A model generated the notes under the pieces. The model had not been told where the DNA came from and did not search any database. It worked only from the letters and a program-made list of their open reading frames with translations. A stretch of DNA of 64,000 bases, taken from Paenibacillus sp. J31TS4 (GTDB lineage Bacteria; Bacillota; Bacilli; Paenibacillales; NBRC-103111). A program made the position numbers and the translations under genes. Below, piece by piece: positions 52,618 to 60,240 of this stretch. Location of the stretch: assembly GCF_018403265.1 (NCBI RefSeq), contig NZ_BOSI01000002.1, positions 744,001 to 808,000 on the forward strand. Direction: 5' to 3'. The first letter of the stretch is position 1; each line of letters starts with the position of its first letter.

Positions 52618-53547
52618 GTGGTAATCTATCTGGATCTCATATTCTTGTGGAACCTGGCGATCGACGGAGGGCTGTTGTACGCCACCGCCCGCCTGCGGGG
52701 CAAACGGGCAAGCTGGCTGAGGCTGACGGCAGCCGCTGGGCTAGGAGCCGGCTATTCGCTCCTGCTCCTGTACCCCGAGCTTTCCCTGTTGTTTACGTTC
52801 GTGGTCAAGCTGCTGGTGTCCGTCGGAATGATTGGGATCGCCTTTGGATTTGGCGGGACGCTTCCGTTTTTGCGCACCCTCGGTGCCTTTTATGTCATTA
52901 ATTTTGTCACGGCCGGCGCCATCTTCGGCCTTCATTATTTTTTTCTGACCTCGGCGGAGACGCTGGCTGGCATCTGGCTCACGCAGTCGGGCGGATTCCG
53001 GTTTCAGCTGTCGACCGGGATCGGCGTTATCGGGGTGGGCATTCCGCTCGGGCTCTTCCTGCTCCGCAAGCTCGTGACCGGCAAGCGGCAGCAGGAGAAC
53101 CTCGCCCAGCTGCTCGCAGAGGTGCGCATCCGGATCGAGGACAGCACGGTGTGCTGCAAAGCGCTGATCGATACGGGCAACCGGCTGTACGATCCGCTGA
53201 CCCGGACACCGGTCATGGTTGTCCAGACGAGCCTGTTAGAGGAGCTGCCGGATTCGTGGAACGAGAGGATCCGGCGGAGTGAGGTCGATCAGCTGGTCGC
53301 GGGACTGGAAGCCGAGGCGTTCCGCTGGCAGGACCGCCTTCGGCTGGTCCCGTATCGGGGCATCAACAAAGGAACGCAGTTCATGCTGGCCATTAAGCCG
53401 GACGGAGTAAGCGTTCACTACCAAGGCGAATGGCTGGAGTCGACCAAGGTGCTGGTCGGATTGGACGCCGGAAGGCTGAGCGAGGATGGCGGCTACGAAG
53501 CCATTCTCCATCCCGACCTGGTCGCCTCTCTCTCCGCCGCCAGCTAG
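52618..53547 (+). CDS. spoIIGA: Sporulation sigma-E processing peptidase SpoIIGA
   Basis: The membrane aspartic protease cleaves the pro-sequence from sigma-E in the mother cell, triggered by the forespore protein SpoIIR. The 309-residue product has five hydrophobic helices in the N-terminal half, then a cytoplasmic protease domain with the active motif D185-T-G at ALIDTGNRLYDPLTRTPVMV. It ends with LRLVPYRGINKGTQFMLAIKPD and YEAILHPDL, as in B. subtilis SpoIIGA. The start is GTG 52618 seven bases after GGGAGGA; the reading frame extends upstream across the promoter and is not used. The sigE gene follows 46 bases later. Confidence 0.95.
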   Translation: MVIYLDLIFLWNLAIDGGLLYATARLRGKRASWLRLTAAAGLGAGYSLLLLYPELSLLFTFVVKLLVSVGMIGIAFGFGGTLPFLRTLGAFYVINFVTAGAIFGLHYFFLTSAETLAGIWLTQSGGFRFQLSTGIGVIGVGIPLGLFLLRKLVTGKRQQENLAQLLAEVRIRIEDSTVCCKALIDTGNRLYDPLTRTPVMVVQTSLLEELPDSWNERIRRSEVDQLVAGLEAEAFRWQDRLRLVPYRGINKGTQFMLAIKPDGVSVHYQGEWLESTKVLVGLDAGRLSEDGGYEAILHPDLVASLSAAS

Positions 53548-53593
53548 GAGACGGGGCGAGCGAAGGACATAAGCCATGAGGAGGAACGAATCC

Positions 53594-54337
53594 ATGCTGT
53601 TAACGGGTACAACCAAGCTGTTCAAATGGAGAATGTCGCTGCAAATCCACTATTACCGGCTCCTGCTCTTGCTTGGCCTGAAGGGCAACGAGATCTATTA
53701 TATCGGCGGCAGTGAAGCTCTCCCGCCGCCCTTGACGAGAGAGGAAGAGGAATTTCTGCTGCAAAAGCTGTCGACGGGCGACGCCGCAATCCGGGCGATG
53801 CTAATCGAGCGTAACCTGCGTCTCGTCGTCTATATCGCCCGGAAGTTCGAGAATACGGGCATCAATATCGAGGATCTTGTGTCGATTGGAGCGATCGGCC
53901 TGATCAAGGCGGTCAACACCTTCGACCCCGAGAAGAAGATCAAGCTGGCGACCTACGCCTCGCGGTGCATCGAAAACGAGATTTTGATGTATTTGCGGCG
54001 GAACAGCAAGATCCGGACGGAGGTATCGTTCGATGAGCCGCTCAATATCGACTGGGACGGCAACGAGCTGCTGCTCTCCGACGTGCTTGGAACCGAGAAC
54101 GACACCATTTACCGAAATATCGAGGAGCAGGTGGACCGCAAGCTGTTGCACAAGGCGCTCGACAAGCTGAGCGAGCGGGAGCGGATCATCATGGAGCTTC
54201 GGTTCGGCCTCCAAAACGGCGAGGAGAAGACACAGAAGGATGTCGCCGACATGCTCGGCATCTCGCAATCGTACATTTCGCGGCTCGAAAAACGGATCAT
54301 CAAGCGGCTGCGCAAAGAATTTAACAAGATGGTCTAA
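53594..54337 (+). CDS. sigE: RNA polymerase sporulation sigma factor SigE (precursor)
   Basis: The mother-cell sigma factor is made as an inactive precursor. In the 247-residue product the pro-sequence occupies roughly the first 35 residues and is followed by the invariant [13 protein letters not shown]. Region 2 has [22 protein letters not shown] and [22 protein letters not shown], and region 4 ends with [21 protein letters not shown]. It is nearly identical to B. subtilis sigma-E in these parts. The N-terminal extension is about eight residues longer than there if ATG 53594 (after GAGGAGG) is used; an ATG six codons up lies before the ribosome binding site. A terminator follows. Confidence 0.97.
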   Translation: MLLTGTTKLFKWRMSLQIHYYRLLLLLGLKGNEIYYIGGSEALPPPLTREEEEFLLQKLSTGDAAIRAMLIERNLRLVVYIARKFENTGINIEDLVSIGAIGLIKAVNTFDPEKKIKLATYASRCIENEILMYLRRNSKIRTEVSFDEPLNIDWDGNELLLSDVLGTENDTIYRNIEEQVDRKLLHKALDKLSERERIIMELRFGLQNGEEKTQKDVADMLGISQSYISRLEKRIIKRLRKEFNKMV

Positions 54338-54339
54338 AG

Positions 54340-54369
54340 GCCCGGAGCGAGCGCTCCGGGCTTCTTTTT
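54340..54369 (+). terminator. Terminator after sigE
   Basis: GCCCGGAGCG pairs with CGCTCCGGGC around AG, followed by TTCTTTTT. It separates the mother-cell gene sigE from the forespore gene sigG. Confidence 0.9.
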
Positions 54370-54439
54370 ACCGCCTGGGAGAGAGCGTTTGCACATCCTT
54401 TGGGAGGGACAGACGGGAGGGGAGTGAGGGGAGTGAGGC

Positions 54440-54468
54440 GCATAAAATCGAAAACCGAGGAGATAATT
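54440..54468 (+). promoter_or_regulatory. sigma-F/sigma-G type promoter of sigG
   Basis: GCATA (54440-54444), 14 bases, GGAGATAATT (54459-54468). This matches the forespore consensus G-y-w-T-A / G-g-n-r-A-n-A-n-T-w in every specified position. Transcription would begin about 25 bases before the sigG start codon. Confidence 0.8.
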
Positions 54469-54501
54469 TACAGTAATGTTGCTCCTTGGGAGGTAATCAC
54501 G

Positions 54502-55284
54502 GTGACCCGAAACAAAGTCGAGATATGCGGCGTAGATACAGCCAAACTGCCCGTGCTTACGAATACGGAAATGCGCGAGCTGTTCGGCCGGCTGCAGAAC
54601 GAGAAGGAGCTGGACGCGAGAGAGAAGCTCGTGAACGGCAACCTGAGGCTGGTCCTCAGCGTCATTCAACGCTTCAACAACCGCGGCGAGTTTGTGGATG
54701 ATTTGTTTCAGGTAGGCTGCATCGGCTTGATGAAAGCCATCGATAACTTTGACTTGAGCCAGAATGTGAAGTTCTCTACATATGCGGTCCCGATGATTAT
54801 CGGGGAAATCCGGCGGTATTTGCGGGACAACAATCCGATCCGCGTGTCGCGGTCGCTCCGCGATATTGCGTATAAGGCGCTGCAAGTGCGAGACAACCTG
54901 ACGAACGTGAACAGCCGGGAGCCCACGATCTACGAAATATCCGAGGCGCTCAATGTGCCCAAGGAGGACGTCGTGTTCGCCCTGGACGCCATCCAGGACC
55001 CCGTCTCCCTGTTCGAGCCGATCTACCATGACGGCGGAGACCCGATCTACGTAATGGACCAGATCAGCGACGACCGGAACAAGGATGTGTCCTGGATCGA
55101 GGGGATCGCCCTTCGGGAAGGGATGCGAAAGCTGAACGACCGCGAGAAGATGATTTTGTCGATGCGGTTTTACGACGGCAAGACGCAGATGGAGGTGGCC
55201 GAGGAAATCGGCATCTCTCAGGCGCAGGTGTCCCGGCTCGAGAAATCGGCCATTTCGCAAATGCAAAAGCATGTCAAATCGTAA
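54502..55284 (+). CDS. sigG: RNA polymerase sporulation sigma factor SigG
   Basis: The late forespore sigma factor. The 260-residue product starts VTRNKVEICGVDTAKLPVL, where B. subtilis has nearly the same words. Region 2 has NLRLVLSVIQRFNNRGEFVDDLFQVGCIG and FSTYAVPMIIGEIRRYL, and region 3 has SRSLRDIAYKALQV. Region 4 ends with EVAEEIGISQAQVSRLEKSA. GTG 54502 was chosen because it follows GGGAGGT by eight bases and gives the family's normal N-terminus; the reading frame opens 102 bases upstream across the promoter. It is the third gene of the sporulation group, as in B. subtilis (spoIIGA-sigE-sigG). Confidence 0.97.
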   Translation: MTRNKVEICGVDTAKLPVLTNTEMRELFGRLQNEKELDAREKLVNGNLRLVLSVIQRFNNRGEFVDDLFQVGCIGLMKAIDNFDLSQNVKFSTYAVPMIIGEIRRYLRDNNPIRVSRSLRDIAYKALQVRDNLTNVNSREPTIYEISEALNVPKEDVVFALDAIQDPVSLFEPIYHDGGDPIYVMDQISDDRNKDVSWIEGIALREGMRKLNDREKMILSMRFYDGKTQMEVAEEIGISQAQVSRLEKSAISQMQKHVKS

Positions 55285-55310
55285 GCGGGCAAATCGTCCG
55301 CCGCGGGAAG

Positions 55311-55350
55311 CGGCCTCCAGCACTGCCGGAGGCCGTTTTCTTGTTCTTTT
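55311..55350 (+). terminator. Terminator after sigG
   Basis: CGGCCTCC pairs with GGAGGCCG around AGCACTGCC, followed by TTTTCTTGTTCTTTT. Confidence 0.85.
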
Positions 55351-55578
55351 AACCGTCATTCGAAGGAAGGAATGGGTTCATGGAATGCCTTCGCGGGATT
55401 GGCGCTTGGCCTTTGCCGTTCCGAGCTTTCCCGAAGCCTTGCCTTCAGGAAGGGCTTCGGCCGCCGAATGAATTGTACAGGCACGGGGATGTCACTTTTG
55501 GGCGGACGGCTCATATACTGGATACGAGCGGATAGGCTGATGCAGCGCAATCATGAGAGAGCGGACGGTGATGACGCC

Positions 55579-55890
55579 ATGAAAATATCGGATTTCCAGT
55601 CCAAGGATGTCGTGAACATTGTCGACGGCAAGAAGCTAGGCCAGATAAGCGACTTGGAGCTCGATCTCCGGCAGGGACGGATCGATTCGATCGTTGTTCC
55701 CCATCAAGGGCGGTTTTTCGGCTTCTTCGGCAACGGGACCGACGTGGTGATTCCCTGGCGCAATATCGTTAAGATTGGGATGGACGTCGTGCTGGTCAAG
55801 CTGGACGAGACGAAGGCGTACCGCGCCGACGAAGGGGAGGCAGCCGAATACCGGCCCTACCGGAACGGGAACGAGCGCAGAGACGCCTAA
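55579..55890 (+). CDS. ylmC: YlmC/YmxH-family sporulation protein
   Basis: The PRC-barrel-like small protein begins MKISDFQSKDVVNIVDGKKL, the standard opening of the YlmC/YmxH family, and runs as five or six strands with GRIDSIVVPHQGRFFGFFG and IPWRNIVKIGMDVVLVKL. In B. subtilis ylmC follows sigG and ylmA. It has 103 residues, a little longer than B. subtilis YlmC (about 81) because of a charged tail. ATG 55579 gives the family start but the ribosome binding site is weak (GGACGG), so an upstream ATG at 55540 in the same frame is possible. The function is unknown; mutants have mild sporulation effects in the family. The 294 bases before it hold the sigG terminator and a possible TATACT -10 near 55513-55518. 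Confidence 0.85.
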   Translation: MKISDFQSKDVVNIVDGKKLGQISDLELDLRQGRIDSIVVPHQGRFFGFFGNGTDVVIPWRNIVKIGMDVVLVKLDETKAYRADEGEAAEYRPYRNGNERRDA

Positions 55891-55950
55891 CGGGCAGACC
55901 GGCGCAGATGCTGCGGGGAGCGCCGTCTCCCCGTCCCGTTCCCGTCCGGC

Positions 55951-55979
55951 CTGACCGCGTGCGCCGACTGTGGTACAAT
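55951..55979 (+). promoter_or_regulatory. sigma-A promoter upstream of pgeF
   Basis: CTGACC (55951-55956), 17 bases, TACAAT (55974-55979), with TGG directly before the -10. It would drive the pgeF-ylmE-sepF-ylmG-ylmH group. Confidence 0.65.
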
Positions 55980-56012
55980 GGGAGGAACTGTACTTGGAAA
56001 AGGAGACCGAAT

Positions 56013-56882
56013 ATGGAACCGTTCGTATCTGCTGAAAAGCGGGACAAGCCGGGGGTGTATTTGCTTGCGGAATGGATGGAGAGAGTTCCCGGCCTGACCG
56101 CCGGCTTCACGTCCCGTCTGGGAGGCGTCAGCTACGGCGCCTTCGATTCGCTGAATTGCGGTCTGCATGTCGCGGACGATCCGGACGATGTCGTGCGCAA
56201 CCGGGAGATACTGGCCGAAACAGTCGGCATTCCGCTCGGCCGCTGGACGTTCGGCGAGCAGGTGCACGGCACCCGGGTCGCGGTCGTCACCGAGGAGGAT
56301 CGGGGCAGGGGGACGACCGAGCGGGCATCGGCGTTCGGAGATACGGACGCGTTCGTCACCGACCGCACGGAGCTCTGTCTCGCCGCGCTGTTCGCCGACT
56401 GCGTGCCGCTCTATTTCCTGGACCCCGAGCATAGAGTTGTCGGGATCGCGCACGCCGGCTGGAAGGGAACGGTCGGCTGCATCGCCGAGGCGGTCGTACA
56501 GACGATGCAGGAGCGGTTCGGAAGCCGGCCCGGCGAGCTGCTCGCCGCGGTCGGTCCTTCGATCGGGCCATGCTGCTACGAGGTCGACGACCGGGTGGCG
56601 GACCGGGTGCGCGGACTGCTCAAGGAGCTGCCCGAGGCAGCCGACGCGCCCACGCATCCCATTCTCAGGCCGGCCGGCGAAGGACATGCGATGCTTGACT
56701 TGCAACGGCTGAACCGACAAATTATGATAAAAGCAGGAATCCTGCCGTCTCGTATCGAACTTACTAGTTTATGCACCAGCTGCCGCACCGACGCCTTCTT
56801 CTCCCACCGCAAGGAGCAGGGGAAGACCGGCCGCATGCTGGCTTGGATAGGCTGGCGGTCCGGGGACAATAGAACGGAGTGA
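56013..56882 (+). CDS. pgeF: Purine nucleoside phosphorylase / peptidoglycan editing factor PgeF (YlmD)
   Basis: The 289-residue protein belongs to the laccase-domain (YfiH/PgeF, DUF152) family, which forms a zinc site and has been reported to edit peptidoglycan precursors and act on purine nucleosides. The motifs are intact: QVHG with His85, FADC with Cys130, and GIAHAGWKGT with His147, the three zinc ligands. The N-terminal GFTSRLGGVSYGAFDSLN block is typical. The start ATG 56013 lies behind AAAAGGAGA. It is the first gene of the conserved ylmD-ylmE-sepF-ylmG-ylmH-divIVA group. Overlapping upstream frame extensions have no ribosome binding site. Confidence 0.92.
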   Translation: MEPFVSAEKRDKPGVYLLAEWMERVPGLTAGFTSRLGGVSYGAFDSLNCGLHVADDPDDVVRNREILAETVGIPLGRWTFGEQVHGTRVAVVTEEDRGRGTTERASAFGDTDAFVTDRTELCLAALFADCVPLYFLDPEHRVVGIAHAGWKGTVGCIAEAVVQTMQERFGSRPGELLAAVGPSIGPCCYEVDDRVADRVRGLLKELPEAADAPTHPILRPAGEGHAMLDLQRLNRQIMIKAGILPSRIELTSLCTSCRTDAFFSHRKEQGKTGRMLAWIGWRSGDNRTE

Positions 56883-56892
56883 AGGAAGTCTT

Positions 56893-57588
56893 ATGAGTTT
56901 GCAGCAGTTCGAAGTGAGAGCCAGAGAAGTGGAAGAACGCGTGGCGGCCGCTTGCGAGCGCAGCGGCCGTTCCCGGGAGAGCGTGCAGGTCATTGCCGTG
57001 ACGAAGTACGTTTCGCTGGAGACGGCCCGGCAGGCGGTAAGCCTCGGCTACACGCGGATCGGAGAGAATCGCTGGCAGGACGTGAAGCCTAAGTGGGAAG
57101 CGATTGGAGACGCGGCCGAGTGGCATTTTATCGGCCATCTCCAGACGAATAAAGTCAAGGATGTCATCGGAAAGTTCGCTTATATCCATTCGCTGGACCG
57201 GATGTCGCTGGCTAACGAGATCAACCGGAAGGCCGAGCAGCTGGGCGTGACGGCTAACTGCCTGATCCAGCTGAACATCTCCGGAGAAGAAAGCAAGTTC
57301 GGCATGGCCGAGGAGCAGCTGGTTCCGTTCGTCGAGCAGCTGAAGGAGCTTCCCGCCATCCGCATAGCCGGTCTCATGACGATGGCCCCCTACGAGATGG
57401 AGCCGGAGCAGACTCGGCCGGTCTTCCGGCGGCTCAGGGAGCTGCGGGACGAGCTGAATGCCCGGGCGCTGCTGCCGTATCAGGTCCAGCAGTTGTCGAT
57501 GGGCATGTCGAACGATTTTGAAATTGCGATTGAAGAAGGGGCGACATGGATCCGGCTCGGAACGGTGCTGGTCGGCAAGGAAGGCTGA
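56893..57588 (+). CDS. ylmE: PLP homeostasis protein, YggS/YlmE family
   Basis: The 231-residue pyridoxal phosphate-binding barrel is thought to keep PLP levels balanced. The PLP lysine is in VIAVTKYV (Lys38). GENRWQDVKPKW, EWHFIGHLQTNKVKD and the C-terminal LSMGMSNDFEIAIEEGATWIRLGT block (phosphate binding) are all present. Length and blocks fit the family closely. The start ATG follows GAAGGAAG, ten bases after pgeF, so cotranscription is expected. It precedes sepF, as in most Gram-positives. Confidence 0.95.
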   Translation: MSLQQFEVRAREVEERVAAACERSGRSRESVQVIAVTKYVSLETARQAVSLGYTRIGENRWQDVKPKWEAIGDAAEWHFIGHLQTNKVKDVIGKFAYIHSLDRMSLANEINRKAEQLGVTANCLIQLNISGEESKFGMAEEQLVPFVEQLKELPAIRIAGLMTMAPYEMEPEQTRPVFRRLRELRDELNARALLPYQVQQLSMGMSNDFEIAIEEGATWIRLGTVLVGKEG

Positions 57589-57625
57589 CAGACCGGAGTC
57601 GGACGCAAAAGGAGGAGATTGAGCA

Positions 57626-58069
57626 ATGGGTGTCATGAATCGGTTTATGAATTTCCTGGGGCTCCAGGAGGAAGAGGACGGAATGGACAGGGAGCGGGCG
57701 GCCGAAGCTGCGGAAGAGCATGAAACCAATCCGTTCGAAGCTCGTAAAAGTAAAGGGAGCAATATTGTCAGTATCCATTCCCAGAAAAATGTCCGCGTCA
57801 TTCTCTGCGAGCCGCGCTCTTATGAAGAAACCCAGGATATTGCCGACCATCTCCGCTCCCGGCGCTCCGTGATCGTCAACCTGCAGCGGGTCCGCTCCGA
57901 CCAGGCGATGCGCATCGTGGATTTCTTGAGCGGGACCGTTTATGCCTTGAACGGCATGATCTCCAAGATCGGACCCGGCATCTTCCTGTGCACCCCCGAT
58001 TCGGTGGAAATTCAGGGCGCCATTAAAGAGATGATGGAAGACGAGACCGATTTTACTAATACGAGGTGA
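57626..58069 (+). CDS. sepF: Cell division protein SepF
   Basis: SepF bundles FtsZ filaments and tethers them to the membrane. The 147-residue product begins with an amphipathic membrane-targeting helix (MGVMNRFMNFLGL). A variable acidic linker comes next, then the DUF552 core: VILCEPRSYEETQDIADHLR, VIVNLQRV and RIVDFLSGTVYALNGMISKIGPGIFLCTP. The Gly residues that build the ring interface are kept. ATG start behind AAAGGAGG. The stop overlaps the signal region of ylmG (TGA within GGTGACC), suggesting coupling. Confidence 0.96.
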   Translation: MGVMNRFMNFLGLQEEEDGMDRERAAEAAEEHETNPFEARKSKGSNIVSIHSQKNVRVILCEPRSYEETQDIADHLRSRRSVIVNLQRVRSDQAMRIVDFLSGTVYALNGMISKIGPGIFLCTPDSVEIQGAIKEMMEDETDFTNTR

Positions 58070-58074
58070 CCAGT

Positions 58075-58359
58075 TTGGATCTATTCGCCATTGAAAAATT
58101 CATCACTACTCTCGGCAGCATTTACACCTATGTCATCATTGCCTATGTTCTTCTGTCCTGGCTTCCCAACGCCCGGGAGAGCATCGTTGGCGTCTGGCTG
58201 TCTAAGCTCGTGGAGCCGTATCTGTCTCCCTTCCGCAAGCTGATTCCTCCGATCGGAGGCATGCTGGATCTGTCCCCGATCATCGCGTTGATCGCCCTTA
58301 ACTTCGTCGTGCAGGGGATTATCGCTATCATCGAAGTGTTGTTCGGGATGGCGTCCTAG
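58075..58359 (+). CDS. ylmG: YggT-family membrane protein YlmG
   Basis: The 94-residue protein with two hydrophobic segments and a short loop LSWLPNARE ... PYLSPFRKLIPPIGG is characteristic of the YggT/YlmG family, implicated in division-related functions in plastids and bacteria. A TTG start at 58075 follows GAGGTGA by six bases; the GTG at 58066 that overlaps the sepF stop is an alternative that adds three residues. It lies between sepF and ylmH with near-zero spacing, so it is translated in the same operon. Confidence 0.9.
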   Translation: MDLFAIEKFITTLGSIYTYVIIAYVLLSWLPNARESIVGVWLSKLVEPYLSPFRKLIPPIGGMLDLSPIIALIALNFVVQGIIAIIEVLFGMAS

Positions 58360-58361
58360 CC

Positions 58362-59141
58362 ATGAGCAAGGACTGGCTGACGCATTACCATCCCGACGAG
58401 CATGCCTTCGTCGATCGCGCCGCCGATTGGGTCCGGCAGGCTGAGAACCACTCGGTCAAGCGAACCGATTTTCTCGATCCGCGCCAAGGCGAGATTGTCC
58501 TGGCGCTCGCGAACCGGTCCAGCGACGTGGTTGTCGCATTAAACGGCGGCTATGAGGAAGCGGAACGGAAGCGGGCGATTCTCGCTCCGGATTACCGCGA
58601 TCCCGCGGAGGAGCCAGCTGGGATCGTCGTGCTTTCGATAACCTCTGACGACGCCAAGCTGGCCGAGCTCGAGCATGGCGATTATATGGGAGCCGTCCTC
58701 GGACTTGGCATCAAGCGAGAAAAGATCGGCGACATCCATGTGCTGGAGCAGGGATGTCATATTCTCGTGACGGAGGAGATAGCGGAGTTCCTCCGCCTCC
58801 ATCTCCAGCAGGTCCACCGCGTTCATGTCCAGACCGAGCTGCTCCCGCTTGAGCAGCTGCAGACCAGCCCCGAGACGCTGGAAGAGATGAGCCTGTCGGT
58901 GGCCTCTTTGCGTCTGGACGGCATTCTGAGCGACGTATTCCGGCTGAGCCGGGCCAAGGCGCTCGTGCCGATCAAGGCGGGCCGCTGCAGGGTCAACTGG
59001 AAGGCCGAGGAAGATCCGAGCAAGCCGCTCAAGGACGGGGATGTCGTCTCGCTGAAGGGCTTCGGAAGGTTCCGCGTCCTGGCGGTCGAGGGGATGACGA
59101 AAAAAGGGAGAATGCGGGTCAAGGTAGGGAAATACAGTTAA
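58362..59141 (+). CDS. ylmH: S4-domain RNA-binding protein YlmH
   Basis: The 259-residue protein has an S4 RNA-binding domain at its C-terminus (about residues 182-245, with LRLDGILSDVFRLSRAKA and the loop RFRVL). The N-terminal half forms two alpha-beta domains. In Bacillus YlmH binds ribosome-related RNA and helps rescue stalled large subunits. It has no good ribosome binding site two bases after ylmG, so coupled translation is likely. Sequence blocks match the family well; the mechanism is less settled than the fold. Confidence 0.92.
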   Translation: MSKDWLTHYHPDEHAFVDRAADWVRQAENHSVKRTDFLDPRQGEIVLALANRSSDVVVALNGGYEEAERKRAILAPDYRDPAEEPAGIVVLSITSDDAKLAELEHGDYMGAVLGLGIKREKIGDIHVLEQGCHILVTEEIAEFLRLHLQQVHRVHVQTELLPLEQLQTSPETLEEMSLSVASLRLDGILSDVFRLSRAKALVPIKAGRCRVNWKAEEDPSKPLKDGDVVSLKGFGRFRVLAVEGMTKKGRMRVKVGKYS

Positions 59142-59237
59142 TTTTGTTGAGGCGTACGGAAGGAATCGAGCCCCGGATGTCGAATAGTACCGTTACCGAG
59201 ATCGGAAGACGATCCTTATATTTTGTGGAGGTGCACC

Positions 59238-59732
59238 ATGCCGCTTACGCCTTTGGACATACATAACAAGGAATTCAAGCGCACTTTTCGGGGCTATGAC
59301 GAAGACGAGGTGAACGAATTCCTCGATCTGGTCATCAAGGATTATGAGCTCCTCATGCGGGAAAACAAGGAGCTGGGCAATCAGATCGGCGGCCTACAGG
59401 AGCGCTTGGATCATTTCAACCATATAGAGGAATCTCTCAGCAAGACGATCATCGTCGCTCAGGAGGCAGCAGACGAGGTCAAGAACAACGCAAAGAAGGA
59501 AGCCGAGCTCATCATCCGCGAAGCCCAGAAGAACGCCGACCGGATCATCAACGAGTCGCTGGTCAAGTCGGGCAAGGTCGCCCTTGAGATCGAAGAACTC
59601 AAGAAGCAGGCGTCGGTTTACCGCACGCGGTTCCGCACCCTGCTCGAGGCGCAGCTCGAGCTTCTGAACACCGAGAGCTGGGATGCGCTGGAGGGCAAGC
59701 TGACGACAGACTATAGCCGCTCGGCGGGATAA
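59238..59732 (+). CDS. divIVA: Cell division initiation protein DivIVA
   Basis: The coiled-coil scaffold recognises curved membrane at poles and septa. In the 164-residue product the N-terminal domain MPLTPLDIHNKEFKRTFRGY carries the Phe-Arg pair (residues 17-18 region) that inserts into the membrane. It is followed by a long coiled coil with a break near residue 65, and a short tail. ATG 59238 lies six bases after GGAGGTG; an upstream ATG precedes this site. It is the last gene of the ylm group and is followed by a GC-rich hairpin. Confidence 0.95.
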   Translation: MPLTPLDIHNKEFKRTFRGYDEDEVNEFLDLVIKDYELLMRENKELGNQIGGLQERLDHFNHIEESLSKTIIVAQEAADEVKNNAKKEAELIIREAQKNADRIINESLVKSGKVALEIEELKKQASVYRTRFRTLLEAQLELLNTESWDALEGKLTTDYSRSAG

Positions 59733-59755
59733 TCCGAGAGAGCGAATACAAGGGG

Positions 59756-59783
59756 AGGATCGGCCGGGCGGCCGGCCGATCCT
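59756..59783 (+). terminator. Strong hairpin after divIVA
   Basis: A perfect 12-pair stem (AGGATCGGCCGG and its complement) around GCGG. A poor T tract follows (GCTTCG ... CTTTT), so it may be a terminator of moderate strength or an RNA 3' end stabiliser. Confidence 0.6.
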
Positions 59784-59811
59784 GCTTCGTAGGCCGCCCT
59801 TTTGGCATCAG

Positions 59812-59840
59812 TTGACGGGAATTGTGAAATTCGCTATACT
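59812..59840 (+). promoter_or_regulatory. sigma-A promoter of ileS
   Basis: TTGACG (59812-59817), 17 bases, TATACT (59835-59840). Five of six positions match in each element. Confidence 0.85.
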
Positions 59841-59846
59841 TCTCCC

Positions 59847-60165
59847 TAGCAACTAAGTGCATGCGATGACCAAAGCGATGACCGGAACAAGTAGGACGGG
59901 AGCTCGTTCTCAGCGAATTAGGGATGGTGAGAGCCTAATGAATAGAGACGTCCGAATATCCTCCGGGAGTATTCTCTTGAACGACAGACCGGCCTTTTGC
60001 CGCTGGAAGCGCGCAGGGCAGGCGCTTATCCAAGTAGAGAGAATCGGGTAATTCCGTTAACGATTGCAGGAGTGAGGCGAACGGCGATCCGGAGAACCGG
60101 AAGTCATGCCTTATTAGGGTGGTACCGCGAGTATGCTCTCGTCCCTTTGGGGCGGGGCTTTTTTT
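59847..60165 (+). promoter_or_regulatory. T-box leader (isoleucine) of ileS
   Basis: The leader carries the canonical T-box sequence AGGGTGGTACCGCG (60116-60129), which pairs with the uncharged tRNA acceptor end. Stem I features are visible: AGTA in AACAAGTAGG near 59887-59896, the distal GGTGAGAGCC loop (59926-59935), and GAATATC with ATC (59958-59960) as the likely specifier codon for isoleucine. A terminator hairpin (60135-60158) and seven T residues (60159-60165) follow. Uncharged tRNA-Ile would stabilise the antiterminator and raise ileS expression. The 508 bases between divIVA and ileS hold this leader and no other gene. Confidence 0.93.
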
Positions 60166-60240
60166 CGTTTCCGGCCCTTTTCCCCTGTGGAAAAGACTGC
60201 GAAGCCAGATGACGACGACTTGAAGGAGTGGACGAAACGA

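Noticed and set aside
54400-54501. N-terminal extension of sigG
   Set aside because: It runs across the sigma-F-type promoter and the ribosome binding site and is absent from SigG of B. subtilis; GTG 54502 gives the family start.
60133-60240. N-terminal extension of ileS
   Set aside because: It begins inside the T-box terminator hairpin and T run, so it would not be a sensible start; ATG 60241 has a ribosome binding site and the family N-terminus.
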